DNA of 64,000 bases from PALSA-911 sp963839645 (GCA_963839645.1 CAWIVZ010000001.1:868001-932000); one strand, 5' to 3'. Shown: positions 8,996 to 19,818, numbered from the stretch's first letter. A program made the numbers and translations. Notes: generated from the letters alone by a model not told the origin.

Positions 8996-9313
8996 ATGAA
9001 GTTCCGCCCCCTCCACGACCGGGTCGTGGTCCGCCGGCTGAATGCCGAGGAAAAGACCCGCGGTGGCATCATCATCCCCGATACCGCCCAGGAAAAGCCG
9101 ATGGAAGGCGAAGTCATTGCCGTTGGCCCGGGTGCCCGCAATGAAGCCGGCCAGATCGTCGCCCTCGATGTGAAGGCCGGCGACCGCATCCTGTTCGGCA
9201 AGTGGTCCGGCACGGAAGTGAAGCTCGATGGCGAGGAGCTCCTGATCATGAAGGAGTCCGACATCATGGGCATCATCGAAGGCTCGCCCGCCGCCAAGAA
9301 GAAGGCCGCCTGA
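8996..9313 (+). CDS. groES: co-chaperonin GroES
   Basis: The 105-residue protein begins MKFRPLHDRVVVRRLNAEEK and contains the mobile loop TRGGIIIPDTAQEKP that docks on GroEL, then DRILFGKWSGTEVKLDGEE. It forms the heptameric lid of the folding chamber. The ATG at 8996 is preceded by AGGAG at 8983-8987, which decides it over an earlier in-frame start at 8924. A lysine-rich tail SPAAKKKAA extends the usual 95-97-residue length. It forms an operon with groEL, 60 bp downstream. Confidence 0.97.
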   Translation: MKFRPLHDRVVVRRLNAEEKTRGGIIIPDTAQEKPMEGEVIAVGPGARNEAGQIVALDVKAGDRILFGKWSGTEVKLDGEELLIMKESDIMGIIEGSPAAKKKAA

Positions 9314-9373
9314 TCCATCTTCCGGATCGAGGCGCCTTTACTGCACGCAAGCTGAATTAGAAGGATAGAACAC

Positions 9374-11027
<1,654 letters not shown>

Positions 11028-11044
11028 GGTCCTTCGGGGAGCGC

Positions 11045-11071
11045 GGCCGGGCAGACTGTGTCTGCCCGGCC
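11045..11071 (+). terminator. hairpin after groEL
   Basis: An 11-bp perfect stem (11045-11055 with 11061-11071, starting GGCCGGGCAGA) closes a 5-base loop 17 bases after the groEL stop. No run of T follows, so it may act as an RNA 3' end stabiliser or a weak terminator. Confidence 0.6.
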
Positions 11072-11119
11072 GATATTCCCGAACCGTTCGACGCCAGCCG
11101 TTCGACGCGACTAGAGGCA

Positions 11120-11150
11120 GGGGCGGACCGCAAGGTCCGCCCCTATCCTT
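11120..11150 (+). terminator. groESL terminator
   Basis: GGGGCGGACC, loop GCAA, GGTCCGCCCC (11120-11143): a 10-bp perfect stem with a stable GNRA tetraloop, followed by TATCCTT. It is the second hairpin after groEL and the better candidate for the operon end. Confidence 0.65.
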
Positions 11151-11220
11151 GACCAATTCACTAATCGTTCAAGTATAGCCTGGGCCTCTCCAACCCGTTG
11201 CAATAGCCACGCAACTGTCG

Positions 11221-11250
11221 TTGACATTGGCTTGGGTTTCTGCCTGAATT
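11221..11250 (+). promoter_or_regulatory. possible promoter of the first cold-shock gene
   Basis: TTGACA at 11221-11226 is a perfect -35 hexamer, with TGAATT (11245-11250) 18 bases on as a weak -10. It would give a leader of about 130 bases before the cold-shock gene at 11387. Long leaders are common for cspA-type mRNAs. The -10 is poor, so this is tentative. Confidence 0.4.
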
Positions 11251-11386
11251 AACATACGCAATCGTATTTTGGCTGGCTTGCTGTGCTTCCCCGCTGTCGG
11301 GTGCTCTCAAGACGATCCAAAGACCCGGTTGTCTAAACGTGTCGTGCGATCCCGCGCGGCGCCCACAGACGGAGAGTGACGCAGTT

Positions 11387-11590
11387 ATGGCTATCGGTAC
11401 GGTCAAGTGGTTCAACACCACGAAGGGTTTCGGGTTCATCATGCCGCAGGACGGTGGCAAAGACGTTTTCGTGCACATCACTGCGGTTCAGGCTGCCGGC
11501 CTGCGTGGCCTTAACGAAGGCCAGAAGGTGAGCTACGAAGTTGCCATGGAACGTGGCAAGGCCGCCGCCACCAATCTCAAAATCGCCTGA
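11387..11590 (+). CDS. cold-shock protein, CspA family
   Basis: The 67-residue single OB-fold protein begins MAIGTVKWFNTTKGFGFIMP. It carries RNP1 (KGFGFI) and RNP2 (VFVHI), whose aromatic residues stack on single-stranded RNA or DNA. It should melt mRNA structure in the cold or in stationary phase. The next gene (11780) encodes a near copy. A leader of some 130-240 bases precedes it. The start is the ATG at 11387, which aligns with the family N-terminus. Confidence 0.95.
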   Translation: MAIGTVKWFNTTKGFGFIMPQDGGKDVFVHITAVQAAGLRGLNEGQKVSYEVAMERGKAAATNLKIA

Positions 11591-11779
11591 GACCAGCCCG
11601 GAGCGTCGCTGCCGCGTTATGTTCGCCCCCTGCCCTGCTAAGATTGGACGGTTGGCGTTCTGGGTGGCGCGCTCCGGGTTTCCTATGCCCTTCACGGCCT
11701 GTGATGCCGTTCGTGGGGCTCCCGTGTTTTCCCTCCCCACACGCAAACGCGCTGTGCCTTGCATAGGAGTAGACTGATC

Positions 11780-11983
11780 ATGGCCATTGGAACCGTGAAG
11801 TGGTTCAACGCAACCAAGGGTTATGGCTTCATCATGCCGCAGGATGGCGGCAAGGATGTCTTCGTCCATATCACCGCTGTGCAGGCCGCCGGTCTGAAGG
11901 GCCTCAATGACGGCCAGAAGGTTAGTTACGAGGTGGCCATGGAGCGCGGCAAGGCCGCCGCCATCGATCTGCGGCTGGCATAG
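11780..11983 (+). CDS. cold-shock protein, CspA family (second copy)
   Basis: This 67-residue protein differs from the product of 11387 at only a few positions (for example NATKGYGFIMP instead of NTTKGFGFIMP, and a DLRLA tail instead of NLKIA). RNP1 and RNP2 are intact. The 189 bp between the two genes shows no similarity to the first leader, so only the coding part looks duplicated. AGGAG at 11765-11769 precedes the ATG. A hairpin with a T run follows. Confidence 0.95.
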   Translation: MAIGTVKWFNATKGYGFIMPQDGGKDVFVHITAVQAAGLKGLNDGQKVSYEVAMERGKAAAIDLRLA

Positions 11984-12036
11984 GTCCGGCCGCGTTCGCC
12001 AAGCCTGCCGAACGCCGTATTTTCAGCTACATGTCT

Positions 12037-12075
12037 GGCCGCCAGCCTCGGGTGCACCCGGGGCGGCGGCCTTTT
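12037..12075 (+). terminator. rho-independent terminator after the cold-shock genes
   Basis: GGCCGCC (12037-12043) pairs with GGCGGCC (12065-12071), with GGGTGCACCC forming an inner stem, followed directly by TTTT. It is the clearest intrinsic terminator in the window. Confidence 0.75.
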
Positions 12076-12149
12076 GTGCTTTTGGTGACGAAGGCTCCGG
12101 TGGGACAATGATGGCTTCGGGCGGATAACGCCATCATGGTCCAGACATC

Positions 12150-13346
12150 GTGACGCATGACAACGCGCTGATCGAAACCGTCGCGGCCGGCTTCGTCTAT
12201 GCCCTCGCAGGCGGGTTTCTGGCCACAAGGCTGCGCCTGCCCCCCTTGCTTGGTTACCTGCTGGCGGGCCTGGCGGTCGGGCCCTTCACCCCCGGCATCG
12301 TCGTCGACAGCCAGATCGCCGGACAACTCGCCGAGATTGGCGTGATACTGCTGATGTTCGGCGTCGGCATGCATATCTCGATCAAGGATCTGCTGTCGGT
12401 GCGCGCCATCGTGGTGCCCGGCGCGCTGATTCAGGTCCTGATGTGCCTGGGCTTCGGGGTCGGGGTCGCGGCCCTCTGGCATTGGGGACTGGGGGCGGGG
12501 CTGGTCCTGGGGTTCACGCTGTCGATCGCCTCCACCGTCGTGCTGCTGCGGGCACTGGAGGCGGCGAATTCGCTCGAGTCGCCTGCGGGGCGGATCGCCA
12601 TCGGCTGGCTGGTGCTGGAAGACCTGTTGACCGTGATCGTGCTGGTCGCGCTGCCACCCCTGGCGCCCATGCTCGGCGGCCATGCAGGCGGTGGCCACGT
12701 GGTCGGGGGGGCCGATGCGCTGGCCGCGCTGGCGATCGTGCTGGGCAAGCTGGCGGCCTTCGTTACCGTGATGCTGGTCGCCGGGTCGCGGGTGCTGCCC
12801 TGGCTGTTGGCCCAGGCGGTGCGTACCGGGTCGCGCGAGATGTTCACCCTGACGGTCATGGCGATCGCGCTCGGCGTGGCCTTCGTGTCGGCGGAGTTGC
12901 TCGGGCTGTCCTATGCGCTTGGGGCGTTCTTCGCCGGCATCGTCATCAACGCGTCCGATCACGGGCATCGGGCCGAGCGGGACGCGCAGCCGCTGCAGGA
13001 CGTTTTCGCGGTGCTGTTCTTCGTCTCCGTCGGGATGCTGTTCAATCCCGCCATTCTGCTGGAACAGCCCCTGCGCGTGCTGGTGCTGACCGCGGCGATC
13101 GTCGTCGGCAAGCCGCTGCTGACCTATCTGACGCTGCGGGCTTGTCGCCAACCGGCCCGAACCGCGCTGGAGGTTGCTGTCGGCCGAGGTCAGATCGGCG
13201 AGTTCTCGTTCATCCTGGTCGGCGTCGGGCTGCAACTCGGCCTGTTCCCGGCCGGCGCGCAGGCCCCCATACTGGGCGCGGCGCTGCTGTCGATCACCTG
13301 CAACCCGTTCCTGTTTCGGCTGCTCGAACGGCTGCGATCGCCCTGA
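12150..13346 (+). CDS. cation:proton antiporter, CPA2 (KefB/YbaL-like) membrane domain
   Basis: The 398-residue protein is almost wholly hydrophobic, with about 11-12 predicted membrane spans. It contains LRLPPLLGYLLAGLAVGPFTPG near residue 28, LAEIGVILLMFGVGMHIS and IAIGWLVLEDLLTVIVLVALP, all hallmarks of the Na+/H+ exchanger domain of the CPA2 family; the ED pair is the likely ion-binding site. Relatives of the YbaL type carry a cytoplasmic TrkA-N nucleotide-binding domain after the membrane part, but here the protein stops at the membrane domain. It ends 7 bp before the convergent ppx gene. Confidence 0.9.
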   Translation: MTHDNALIETVAAGFVYALAGGFLATRLRLPPLLGYLLAGLAVGPFTPGIVVDSQIAGQLAEIGVILLMFGVGMHISIKDLLSVRAIVVPGALIQVLMCLGFGVGVAALWHWGLGAGLVLGFTLSIASTVVLLRALEAANSLESPAGRIAIGWLVLEDLLTVIVLVALPPLAPMLGGHAGGGHVVGGADALAALAIVLGKLAAFVTVMLVAGSRVLPWLLAQAVRTGSREMFTLTVMAIALGVAFVSAELLGLSYALGAFFAGIVINASDHGHRAERDAQPLQDVFAVLFFVSVGMLFNPAILLEQPLRVLVLTAAIVVGKPLLTYLTLRACRQPARTALEVAVGRGQIGEFSFILVGVGLQLGLFPAGAQAPILGAALLSITCNPFLFRLLERLRSP

Positions 13347-13353
13347 AATGGGA

Positions 13354-14859
13354 TCAGGCCGCGTGCTGGCGGGCGGTTTCGGTCGCCGCCTCCAGGCCGA
13401 GCTGCAGGGCCAGGCGGTCCAGGCGGCGGATGACGCTTTCGCCGGCGAACACGCCGGTGTCTTCCTCCAGGCGCAGGATCAGCTGGCTGCCGCGCAGGAT
13501 CAGCGCGGTGCCGGACAGCAGGTCCGGCGTGCCGGCCGACAGGGTATAGGCCAGGCGCAGGGCGATGCCGAGGATTTCCGCCCGCTGCGCGCTGCCCATG
13601 TCCAGCAGCAGCCGCGCCGGACGCAGGAAGTCGGCGTCCGAGTCCGCCTCGTAGCGCATCGCTGTCGCCAGGGCGAGGAACGCCCTGGCGTGGTGATCGA
13701 GGCCGATGCCGGGCTGGCGCAGCACGCGCAGGAAGCTCTGCTCGGCGCGGAATTCCGGGTGGTCGTGGCTGCCGATGTCCGACATCCAGCAGGCCGCTTC
13801 CCGCAGGTGGCGGGATTGGGCGCTCTCGTGGCTGAACAGCGGCTGGGTCCAGGCGAGCAGTGCCGGCGGCAGGTTGGGGTCGCGGCCGAGGCGGCGGGCG
13901 TAGTCCTGGCCGGCGGACAGCAGCGGTTCCTCCTCGCGCAGCGCCGAAGGCATGCGCTGCATGTACCAGCCCTCCCGCAGGCCGTTGGCGCTGAACACCA
14001 CCCGCCGGGCGCCGGTGGCGCGCAGCAGGCGGCGCAGCGCCACGGCGGCATAGGGCAGGTCGTCGACCCGCCGGCGCGAGATGTCCGGCAGCCGTTCCAG
14101 CGCCCGCCGCCCGGCCGCGGCGATCACGCCGGCAAGGTCGCGGGCCTCCTCCCGCCCGATCGTGTAGTGGTGCACCATGTTCAGCGGATAGCCGGTCTGC
14201 GCCATGTGAATCCGCGCCAGCGCCCGCCAGGCGCCGCCGACCAGATACAGGTCGCGCCCCATCCCTTCCGACAGCCAGGGCACGCTGGCCAGATCCGCCT
14301 CGACGATCGCGCGTGCCCGCGCGGGGTCTTCGCCGGAGCGTTCGGCCAGGCGGATGACGCCCAGGCCCAGGGTTTGGGACTTGCCGCGACGGCCGGAATC
14401 CAGGCGTACCACCTCCAGCGAGCCGCCGCCGATATCGGCCAGAATGCCATCGGCGGCGGGAATGCCGCAGAGCACGCCCATGGCGGCGAGCTCCGCCTCC
14501 TCGATGCCGGACAGCACGCGGATGGTGACGCCGGGCATGCGCGCCGCCAGGGTGGCGACGAAGTCCGCGCCGTTCCTGGCATCGCGGACGGCGGCGGTGG
14601 CCAGCACCTCGAACGGGTCCGCGCCCATGGCGCGCGCCACGGCGTGGTAGCGGTGCATCACGGTCAGCGCCTGCGCCATGCCGTCCTCGTTCAGCCGGCC
14701 GGTGGCGAGCAGGCCGCGGCCCAGGCGAAGCACCGCCTTTTCGTTGAAGATGGCGGTGGGATTGCGGCTATGGCCCTCATAGACGACGAGGCGGACCGAG
14801 TTGGAGCCGAGGTCCACCACCGCGGAACGCGGGGCGTCGACGGGAGGCGCGTAGGGCAT
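13354..14859 (-). CDS. ppx: Ppx/GppA family exopolyphosphatase
   Basis: The 501-residue protein has the actin-like ATPase-fold motifs of the family: VVDLGSNSVRLVVYEG (residues 14-29) and ILADIGGGSLEVVRLD, plus LATAAVRDARNGADF. The C-terminal HD-like helical part (RLLRATGARRVVFSANGLRE) is present. It splits phosphate from polyphosphate, or the 5' phosphate of pppGpp. It follows ppk1 on the same strand with an 85 bp gap, so synthesis and breakdown of polyphosphate are linked. GppA activity cannot be excluded. Confidence 0.92.
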   Translation of the reverse strand: MPYAPPVDAPRSAVVDLGSNSVRLVVYEGHSRNPTAIFNEKAVLRLGRGLLATGRLNEDGMAQALTVMHRYHAVARAMGADPFEVLATAAVRDARNGADFVATLAARMPGVTIRVLSGIEEAELAAMGVLCGIPAADGILADIGGGSLEVVRLDSGRRGKSQTLGLGVIRLAERSGEDPARARAIVEADLASVPWLSEGMGRDLYLVGGAWRALARIHMAQTGYPLNMVHHYTIGREEARDLAGVIAAAGRRALERLPDISRRRVDDLPYAAVALRRLLRATGARRVVFSANGLREGWYMQRMPSALREEEPLLSAGQDYARRLGRDPNLPPALLAWTQPLFSHESAQSRHLREAACWMSDIGSHDHPEFRAEQSFLRVLRQPGIGLDHHARAFLALATAMRYEADSDADFLRPARLLLDMGSAQRAEILGIALRLAYTLSAGTPDLLSGTALILRGSQLILRLEEDTGVFAGESVIRRLDRLALQLGLEAATETARQHAA

Positions 14860-14944
14860 CGGGATAATCCTGTTGCGGGCGGAGAAGCGGCAAGACGGAT
14901 GGGCGGCGCGCCAGCCGTGGCGACGTGTCAGCCTTGGTGAAGTA

Positions 14945-17137
14945 TCAGTCCTGGCTGACCCGGTCCTGATGCCGCCGGGCCGTCGGCACCGGGGCCGCGA
15001 CCAGGGGGCCGTGCAGGGCCGAGCCCCGCCCGGAGAGCGATGGGTTGGTCATGAAATAATCATGCGCCGACACCGGCCGCGGGCCGGGTGCCACCCGGCG
15101 CCAGACCGCGTCCACCCCCAGTTCCCAGGACTGCATCGTGTCCTTCAGGTTCACCACCATGATCTGGTCGAGCACCTGGGCATGAACGGTCGGGTTGCGG
15201 ATCGGCACCAGCGTCTCGACCCGCCAGTCCATGTTGCGGGCCATCCAGTCGGCCGAGCTGATGAATACCTTGGCGTGCCGGTTGGGCAGCTTGTGGCCGT
15301 TGCCGAACACATAGATGCGGGAATGTTCCAGGAACCGGCCGACGATGGACTTGATGCGGATGTTCTCCGACATGCCCGGCACGCCCGGCCGCAGGCAGCA
15401 GATGCCGCGCACCACGATGCTGATCTTTACCCCGGCGCAGGAGGCGTCGTACAGGGCGTCGATCAGGGTTTCGTCCACCAGGCTGTTCATCTTCAGCCAG
15501 ATCGAGGCCGGCTTGCCGGCGCGGGCGTGGTTGACCTCGCGGCGTATCAGATCGAGCAGGATCGGGCGCGTCGTCAGCGGGCTGAAGCCCAGCGCGTCCA
15601 TCAGTTCGGGGCGCGCGTAGCCGGTCATGAAGTTGAACAGCCGCGCGGCGTCGCGGGTCAGATGCGGGTCGCAGGTGAAGAACGACAGGTCGGTGTAGAT
15701 GCGCGCGGTGATCGGGTGGTAGTTGCCGGTGCCGAAATGCGCGTAGGAGCGCACGGCGTTGCCTTCCCGGCGCACGACCAGCGAGATCTTCGCGTGGGTC
15801 TTCAATTCCGTGAAACCGTAGACCACCTGCACCCCGGCCGCTTCCAGCGAGCGGGCGAGGCGAATGTTCGCCTCTTCATCAAATCTTGCGCGCAGTTCCA
15901 CCATGGCGGTGACGGACTTGCCGGCCTCCGCCGCCTCGATCAGCGCCTTGACGATCGGGCTGTCGCCGCTGGTGCGGTACAGGGTCTGCTTGACCGCGAT
16001 GACGTTCGGATCGCCGGCGGCCTGGCGCAGGAACTGCACCACCACGTCGAAGCTCTCGAACGGATGATGGACGATGATGTCCTTGGCGCGGATGGCGGCG
16101 AAGCAGTCGCCGCCGAAATCGCGGATCCGCTCGGGGAAGCGCGGGGTGTAGGGGGGAAACAGCAGGTCGGGCCGGTCGTCGATGATCAGCTGCTTCAGGT
16201 CGACCAGGCCCAGCATGCCGCGCTGGATCAGGGTTTCCTCCGGGCTGGCGCCGGTTTCGGCGGCGACCAGCTCGCGCAGCTCCTGCGGCATGTCGGCGTC
16301 CACCGACAGCAGGATCGCCACACCCCGCCGGCGCCGCTTCAGCGAGGTCTCGTAGGAGCGCACGAGATCCTCGGCCTCTTCCTCGAACTCCACGTCGGTG
16401 TCACGGATCAGCCGGAACATGCCCTGCCCGATCACCCGGAAGCCGGGGAACAGCCGGTCCAGGAATAGCCCGACCATGTCTTCCAGCATCAGGAAGCGCA
16501 CAGGCTCGTCCGCGGCCCCGCCCGCTGGCGCACTGCCCGTCGCAGGCAAGCGGGTGAAGCGTGGCACCTGGACTGGCAGCGGGATCAGGGCGCGGGTGCC
16601 CTGTCCATCCTCCTCGCGCACCAGGCGGAGCGCCATCACCAGGCCCATGTTCGGAATGAAGGGGAACGGATGCGCCGGGTCGACCGCGAGCGGGGTCAGC
16701 ACCGGGAACACCCGCTCCATGAACCAGTCGTCGAGCCAGGCGATGTCATCGGCCGACAGCGACGCCGGATCGCAGACCACGATGCCGGCGCTGTCCAGCA
16801 GATCGCGCAACTCGGCCCAGACGCGCTTCTGGTCGGCCATCAGGGCTTCCGCCCGGGCGCGTATCTCGATCAGCTGCTGGGCCGGGGTCCGGCCGTCCGA
16901 GGCGCGCGTGGTGACGCCGGCCTTGGCCTGGCCGACCAGGCCGGCGACGCGCACGGAATAGAATTCGTCGAGGTTGGACGCGCTGATGGAAACGAAGCGC
17001 AGCCGCTCCAGCAGCGGGTGGCGCGGGTTCTCGGCTTCCTCGACCACGCGGCGGTTGAAGTCGAGCCAGGAGAGCTCCCGGTTGATGAAGCGGTCGGCGT
17101 TATGCAGATAGGCAGGGCGGCGGCGGTCCGGCGTCAT
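14945..17137 (-). CDS. ppk1: polyphosphate kinase 1
   Basis: The 730-residue enzyme makes polyphosphate from ATP. The N-domain starts RFINRELSWLDFNRRVVEEA, and the catalytic domains hold FGTGNYHPITARIYTD, with the His that is phosphorylated in the family, and NRHAKVFISSADWMARNMD with the second conserved His. Length fits Ppk1. It lies upstream of ppx. An ATG 61 bases further upstream (17198) with an acidic MTETQTALEQAA stretch is out of frame by one base. Given the base errors elsewhere in the window, it could be the true start. Confidence 0.96.
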   Translation of the reverse strand: MTPDRRRPAYLHNADRFINRELSWLDFNRRVVEEAENPRHPLLERLRFVSISASNLDEFYSVRVAGLVGQAKAGVTTRASDGRTPAQQLIEIRARAEALMADQKRVWAELRDLLDSAGIVVCDPASLSADDIAWLDDWFMERVFPVLTPLAVDPAHPFPFIPNMGLVMALRLVREEDGQGTRALIPLPVQVPRFTRLPATGSAPAGGAADEPVRFLMLEDMVGLFLDRLFPGFRVIGQGMFRLIRDTDVEFEEEAEDLVRSYETSLKRRRRGVAILLSVDADMPQELRELVAAETGASPEETLIQRGMLGLVDLKQLIIDDRPDLLFPPYTPRFPERIRDFGGDCFAAIRAKDIIVHHPFESFDVVVQFLRQAAGDPNVIAVKQTLYRTSGDSPIVKALIEAAEAGKSVTAMVELRARFDEEANIRLARSLEAAGVQVVYGFTELKTHAKISLVVRREGNAVRSYAHFGTGNYHPITARIYTDLSFFTCDPHLTRDAARLFNFMTGYARPELMDALGFSPLTTRPILLDLIRREVNHARAGKPASIWLKMNSLVDETLIDALYDASCAGVKISIVVRGICCLRPGVPGMSENIRIKSIVGRFLEHSRIYVFGNGHKLPNRHAKVFISSADWMARNMDWRVETLVPIRNPTVHAQVLDQIMVVNLKDTMQSWELGVDAVWRRVAPGPRPVSAHDYFMTNPSLSGRGSALHGPLVAAPVPTARRHQDRVSQD

Positions 17138-17306
17138 GCGGCGGCTCCTGCACTGGCAGGATCGCGGCCTGTTCCAACGCGGTCTGGGTCTCGGTCATTT
17201 CCGCTCCATACGCATCAACAAAGGATCTTCGCCGCTCGGTGGTCAGAGCCAGATCTATAGCAGACCCGGGCCGGCGGACGAGCGCAACGTGACGGCCTCG
17301 AAAATT

Positions 17307-18014
17307 TCATGCCGGGGAATCCTCGCCGTCGCCGGCCCCTGCGTCGCCCCCTGCCGCCATGTCGGCGAGCACCTGGTCCGCCACCCGATGGGTGATCCGC
17401 GCGCCGCGCGCCAGCCCGGCGATGTCAAGCCGCCGCGCCGCTTCCGCCAGCGCCGCATGGGAACGCGGCAAGTGGAGCAGCAGATAGCGCTGCACCGGCG
17501 CCGGCACGGCAAGCTGGCGGTCCGACAACAGCCGCGCCAGCAGCGCGGCGAGCAGTGCGTCCTCGGGCGGGTCGATGCGGATCGCGGTGATGGCGCGCAG
17601 CCGGCTGGCAAGGTCCGGCAGGCGCACCGGCCAGCGCGCCGGCGGCTCGCGCCCGGCGATCAGCAGCTTCTGCCCGGCTTCGGCGGCGGCGTTGAGCAGG
17701 TGCAGGAGCGCGATCTCGTCGCTGGACCGATCCGCGTCATCGAGGGCAATCCCGCCCCCGGCCGGCAAGTCCGGGAGGCCGGAGAGAGCGGGGCCGGACA
17801 GATGTGCCGCGCCATGCCGGCGCGCCCAGATGTGCAGCAGATGCGTCTTGCCGCAGCCCGGCTCACCGAACAGCGCCAGGCGCCCGCCCGGCCAGTCGGC
17901 GGGCCGGGCGAGCCAGGACAGGGCCGCCTCGTTGGAGGGGAAGCGCAGGAAATCGGCGTCGAGAAATTCCTGCGCATGCGGAAACGGCAGCGGGAACTGG
18001 GCAATCAGGGTCAT
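17307..18014 (-). CDS. hdaA: DnaA-related regulatory inactivator, Hda/HdaA family
   Basis: The 235-residue protein is a short DnaA-like AAA+ ATPase without the DNA-binding domain IV. It begins MTLIAQFPLPFPHAQEFLDA, where QFPLPF resembles the beta-clamp-binding peptide of Hda. Walker A is FGEPGCGKTHLLHIWARR, a degenerate Walker B is GGIALDDADR and the sensor region is LASRLRAITAIRIDPP. In relatives it binds the DNA polymerase clamp and triggers ATP hydrolysis by DnaA to prevent re-initiation. Its start overlaps the stop of the upstream permease gene by one base, as in many alphaproteobacteria. Confidence 0.88.
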   Translation of the reverse strand: MTLIAQFPLPFPHAQEFLDADFLRFPSNEAALSWLARPADWPGGRLALFGEPGCGKTHLLHIWARRHGAAHLSGPALSGLPDLPAGGGIALDDADRSSDEIALLHLLNAAAEAGQKLLIAGREPPARWPVRLPDLASRLRAITAIRIDPPEDALLAALLARLLSDRQLAVPAPVQRYLLLHLPRSHAALAEAARRLDIAGLARGARITHRVADQVLADMAAGGDAGAGDGEDSPA

Positions 18015-19213
18015 CAGGCCTTCGGGGGCAAGCGATCGAGCAGATCTGGGATATAGGGTTCTTCTGCCGCGGGATCGGGGGTTTGCGGCGGGTCGAGATA
18101 GAGCGGGCTGCTCAGGTAGCGCCGCAGCCAGAAGCGGCACAGCACCCCGATCGTCGCCGCGACCGGCACCGCCAGCATGACGCCGACGAAGCCGAACGCG
18201 GCGCCACCGGCAAACAGGGCGAAGATCACCCAGACCGCCGACAATTCCACCCGGTCGCCGAGGAAGCGGGGATAGAGGACATAGCCCTCCAGGATCTGCC
18301 CCACGCCCAGCACGCCGACCACCAGCACCACGCCGTGCCAGTCCGGAAACTGCGCCAGCGCCAGGCCGATGGCGCTGAGGCCGCCGACGATCGAGCCGAC
18401 ATAGGGAATGAAGGACAGCAGGCCCGCCATCAGCCCGATGATCAGGCCCAGGTCCAGCCCGACGAACGACAGCGCCATGGAGTAGTACAGCGCCAGGAAC
18501 ACGCAGCACAGCGCCTGGCCGCGCACCCAGGCGGACAGGATGCGGTCCACTTCCCTCGCCTGGGCGCGGATCAGCCCGCCGTAGCGGTGCGGCAGCCAGC
18601 CATCGACCTGTTCCACGATGACCGGCCAGTCGCGCAGCAGGTAGACCGCCACGACCGGCGTGACGATCATCAGGGTCAGCACGTTGAACAGCGCGAAGCC
18701 GCCGCTGATGACGCTGGCGGAGGTTCGGATCAGGAACGAGACCACCGCGCCGGCCTGCCCGCCGACGAGGTCGCGCAGCCTGTCGTCCACCACGTCGTTG
18801 CCGAAGCGCCCCTGCAGGTTGACGATCATCTCCTGCGCCCAGGCCTGCGCCAGGAACACGTATTGCGGCACCCGGCTGATCAGGATGCCGATCTGCGCCA
18901 GGATCAGCGGATACAGCAGCAGCACGAACAGCAGCACCACGGCGAGGAAGCCGGCCATCATCAGCCCGGTCGCCAGCCCGCGCGGCAGGCCGAGGCGGGT
19001 CAGCCAGGTGGTCGGCGGATGCAGCACATAGGCGATGCCGCCGGCGGCGACGAAGGGCAGCAGCACCGAGGCGAACAGGTCCAGCGCGAGCCAGGCGACG
19101 ACCGCCAGCCCGATCAGCAGGCCGATGCGCTGAGCGCGAGTGGCGGTTCGCCCCGATGTCGGAGCTGCGGTCTGCCCAGGGGTGATGCCTTCCAGGTTGC
19201 GGATTTCGTTCAT
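18014..19213 (-). CDS. AI-2E family transporter / PerM-type permease
   Basis: The 399-residue membrane protein has about eight predicted spans. LLPFVAAGGIAYVLHPPTTWL lies near residue 50, VTPVVAVYLLRDW in the middle, and there is a conserved block LSFIPYVGSIVGGLSAI. C-terminal VELSAVWVIFALFAGGAAFGF is typical of the family. Some relatives export autoinducer-2 or exchange ions, and most are uncharacterised. It is translationally coupled to both neighbours: 4 bp overlap with the phosphatidyltransferase gene upstream and 1 bp with hda downstream. Confidence 0.9.
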   Translation of the reverse strand: MNEIRNLEGITPGQTAAPTSGRTATRAQRIGLLIGLAVVAWLALDLFASVLLPFVAAGGIAYVLHPPTTWLTRLGLPRGLATGLMMAGFLAVVLLFVLLLYPLILAQIGILISRVPQYVFLAQAWAQEMIVNLQGRFGNDVVDDRLRDLVGGQAGAVVSFLIRTSASVISGGFALFNVLTLMIVTPVVAVYLLRDWPVIVEQVDGWLPHRYGGLIRAQAREVDRILSAWVRGQALCCVFLALYYSMALSFVGLDLGLIIGLMAGLLSFIPYVGSIVGGLSAIGLALAQFPDWHGVVLVVGVLGVGQILEGYVLYPRFLGDRVELSAVWVIFALFAGGAAFGFVGVMLAVPVAATIGVLCRFWLRRYLSSPLYLDPPQTPDPAAEEPYIPDLLDRLPPKA

Positions 19214-19818
19214 CGGTGGCGCGCCGCGTTCCAGACATACGACGCGCCGGACGCCAGCGTGCAGGCCGTCACCGCCCAGATCAGCCCGTCCAGCACCAGC
19301 CTCGCCGCCGGCTCCGGCACCGCGCGGGCGAAACTGAGCAGCAGCGCGAAGGCGACCAAAGCGATCTGCAGCAGGGTGTTCAGCTTGGAGATCCGCAGCG
19401 GATGGATCGCCGGCGGATGGCCCAGCAGGAACAGCATGATGACGCCGCCGACGATCAGCACGTCACGGAACACGATCAGGATGGCCAGCCAGTCCGGCAG
19501 CACATGGATCGCCGCGAGCGTCACGTACATCGACACCATCAGCGCCTTGTCGGCGATCGGGTCGAGCACCGCCCCCACCTTGTTGCCGCCGCCCTGCCGG
19601 CGCGCCAGCCAGCCGTCCACCGCATCGGACAATCCCGCCAGCACGAACAGGCCGAACGCCGCCTCCATCATCTGCTGCAAGACCAGCCAGACCGCGAGCG
19701 GCACGGCGCAGAGCCGGGCGAAGCTGATCATGTTGGGCAGCGTCACCAGCCCGCCGTTCCTGCCGCCTGTCTTGATGCCCGGCGGGACGAGGCCGCCTGC
19801 CTGCCCGGTTTCAAGCAT
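19210..19818 (-). CDS. CDP-alcohol phosphatidyltransferase family protein
   Basis: The 202-residue membrane protein carries the complete family motif D-x2-DG-x2-AR-x8-G-x3-D-x3-D at residues 65-90 (DAVDGWLARR followed by VGAVLDPIAD). It begins its membrane part with LPNMISFARL, as in phosphatidylglycerophosphate synthase (PgsA). It probably joins CDP-diacylglycerol to glycerol-3-phosphate, or makes cardiolipin; the two cannot be separated by eye. It is first in an operon with the AI-2E family permease and hda, and divergent from purM. Confidence 0.87.
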   Translation of the reverse strand: MLETGQAGGLVPPGIKTGGRNGGLVTLPNMISFARLCAVPLAVWLVLQQMMEAAFGLFVLAGLSDAVDGWLARRQGGGNKVGAVLDPIADKALMVSMYVTLAAIHVLPDWLAILIVFRDVLIVGGVIMLFLLGHPPAIHPLRISKLNTLLQIALVAFALLLSFARAVPEPAARLVLDGLIWAVTACTLASGASYVWNAARHR

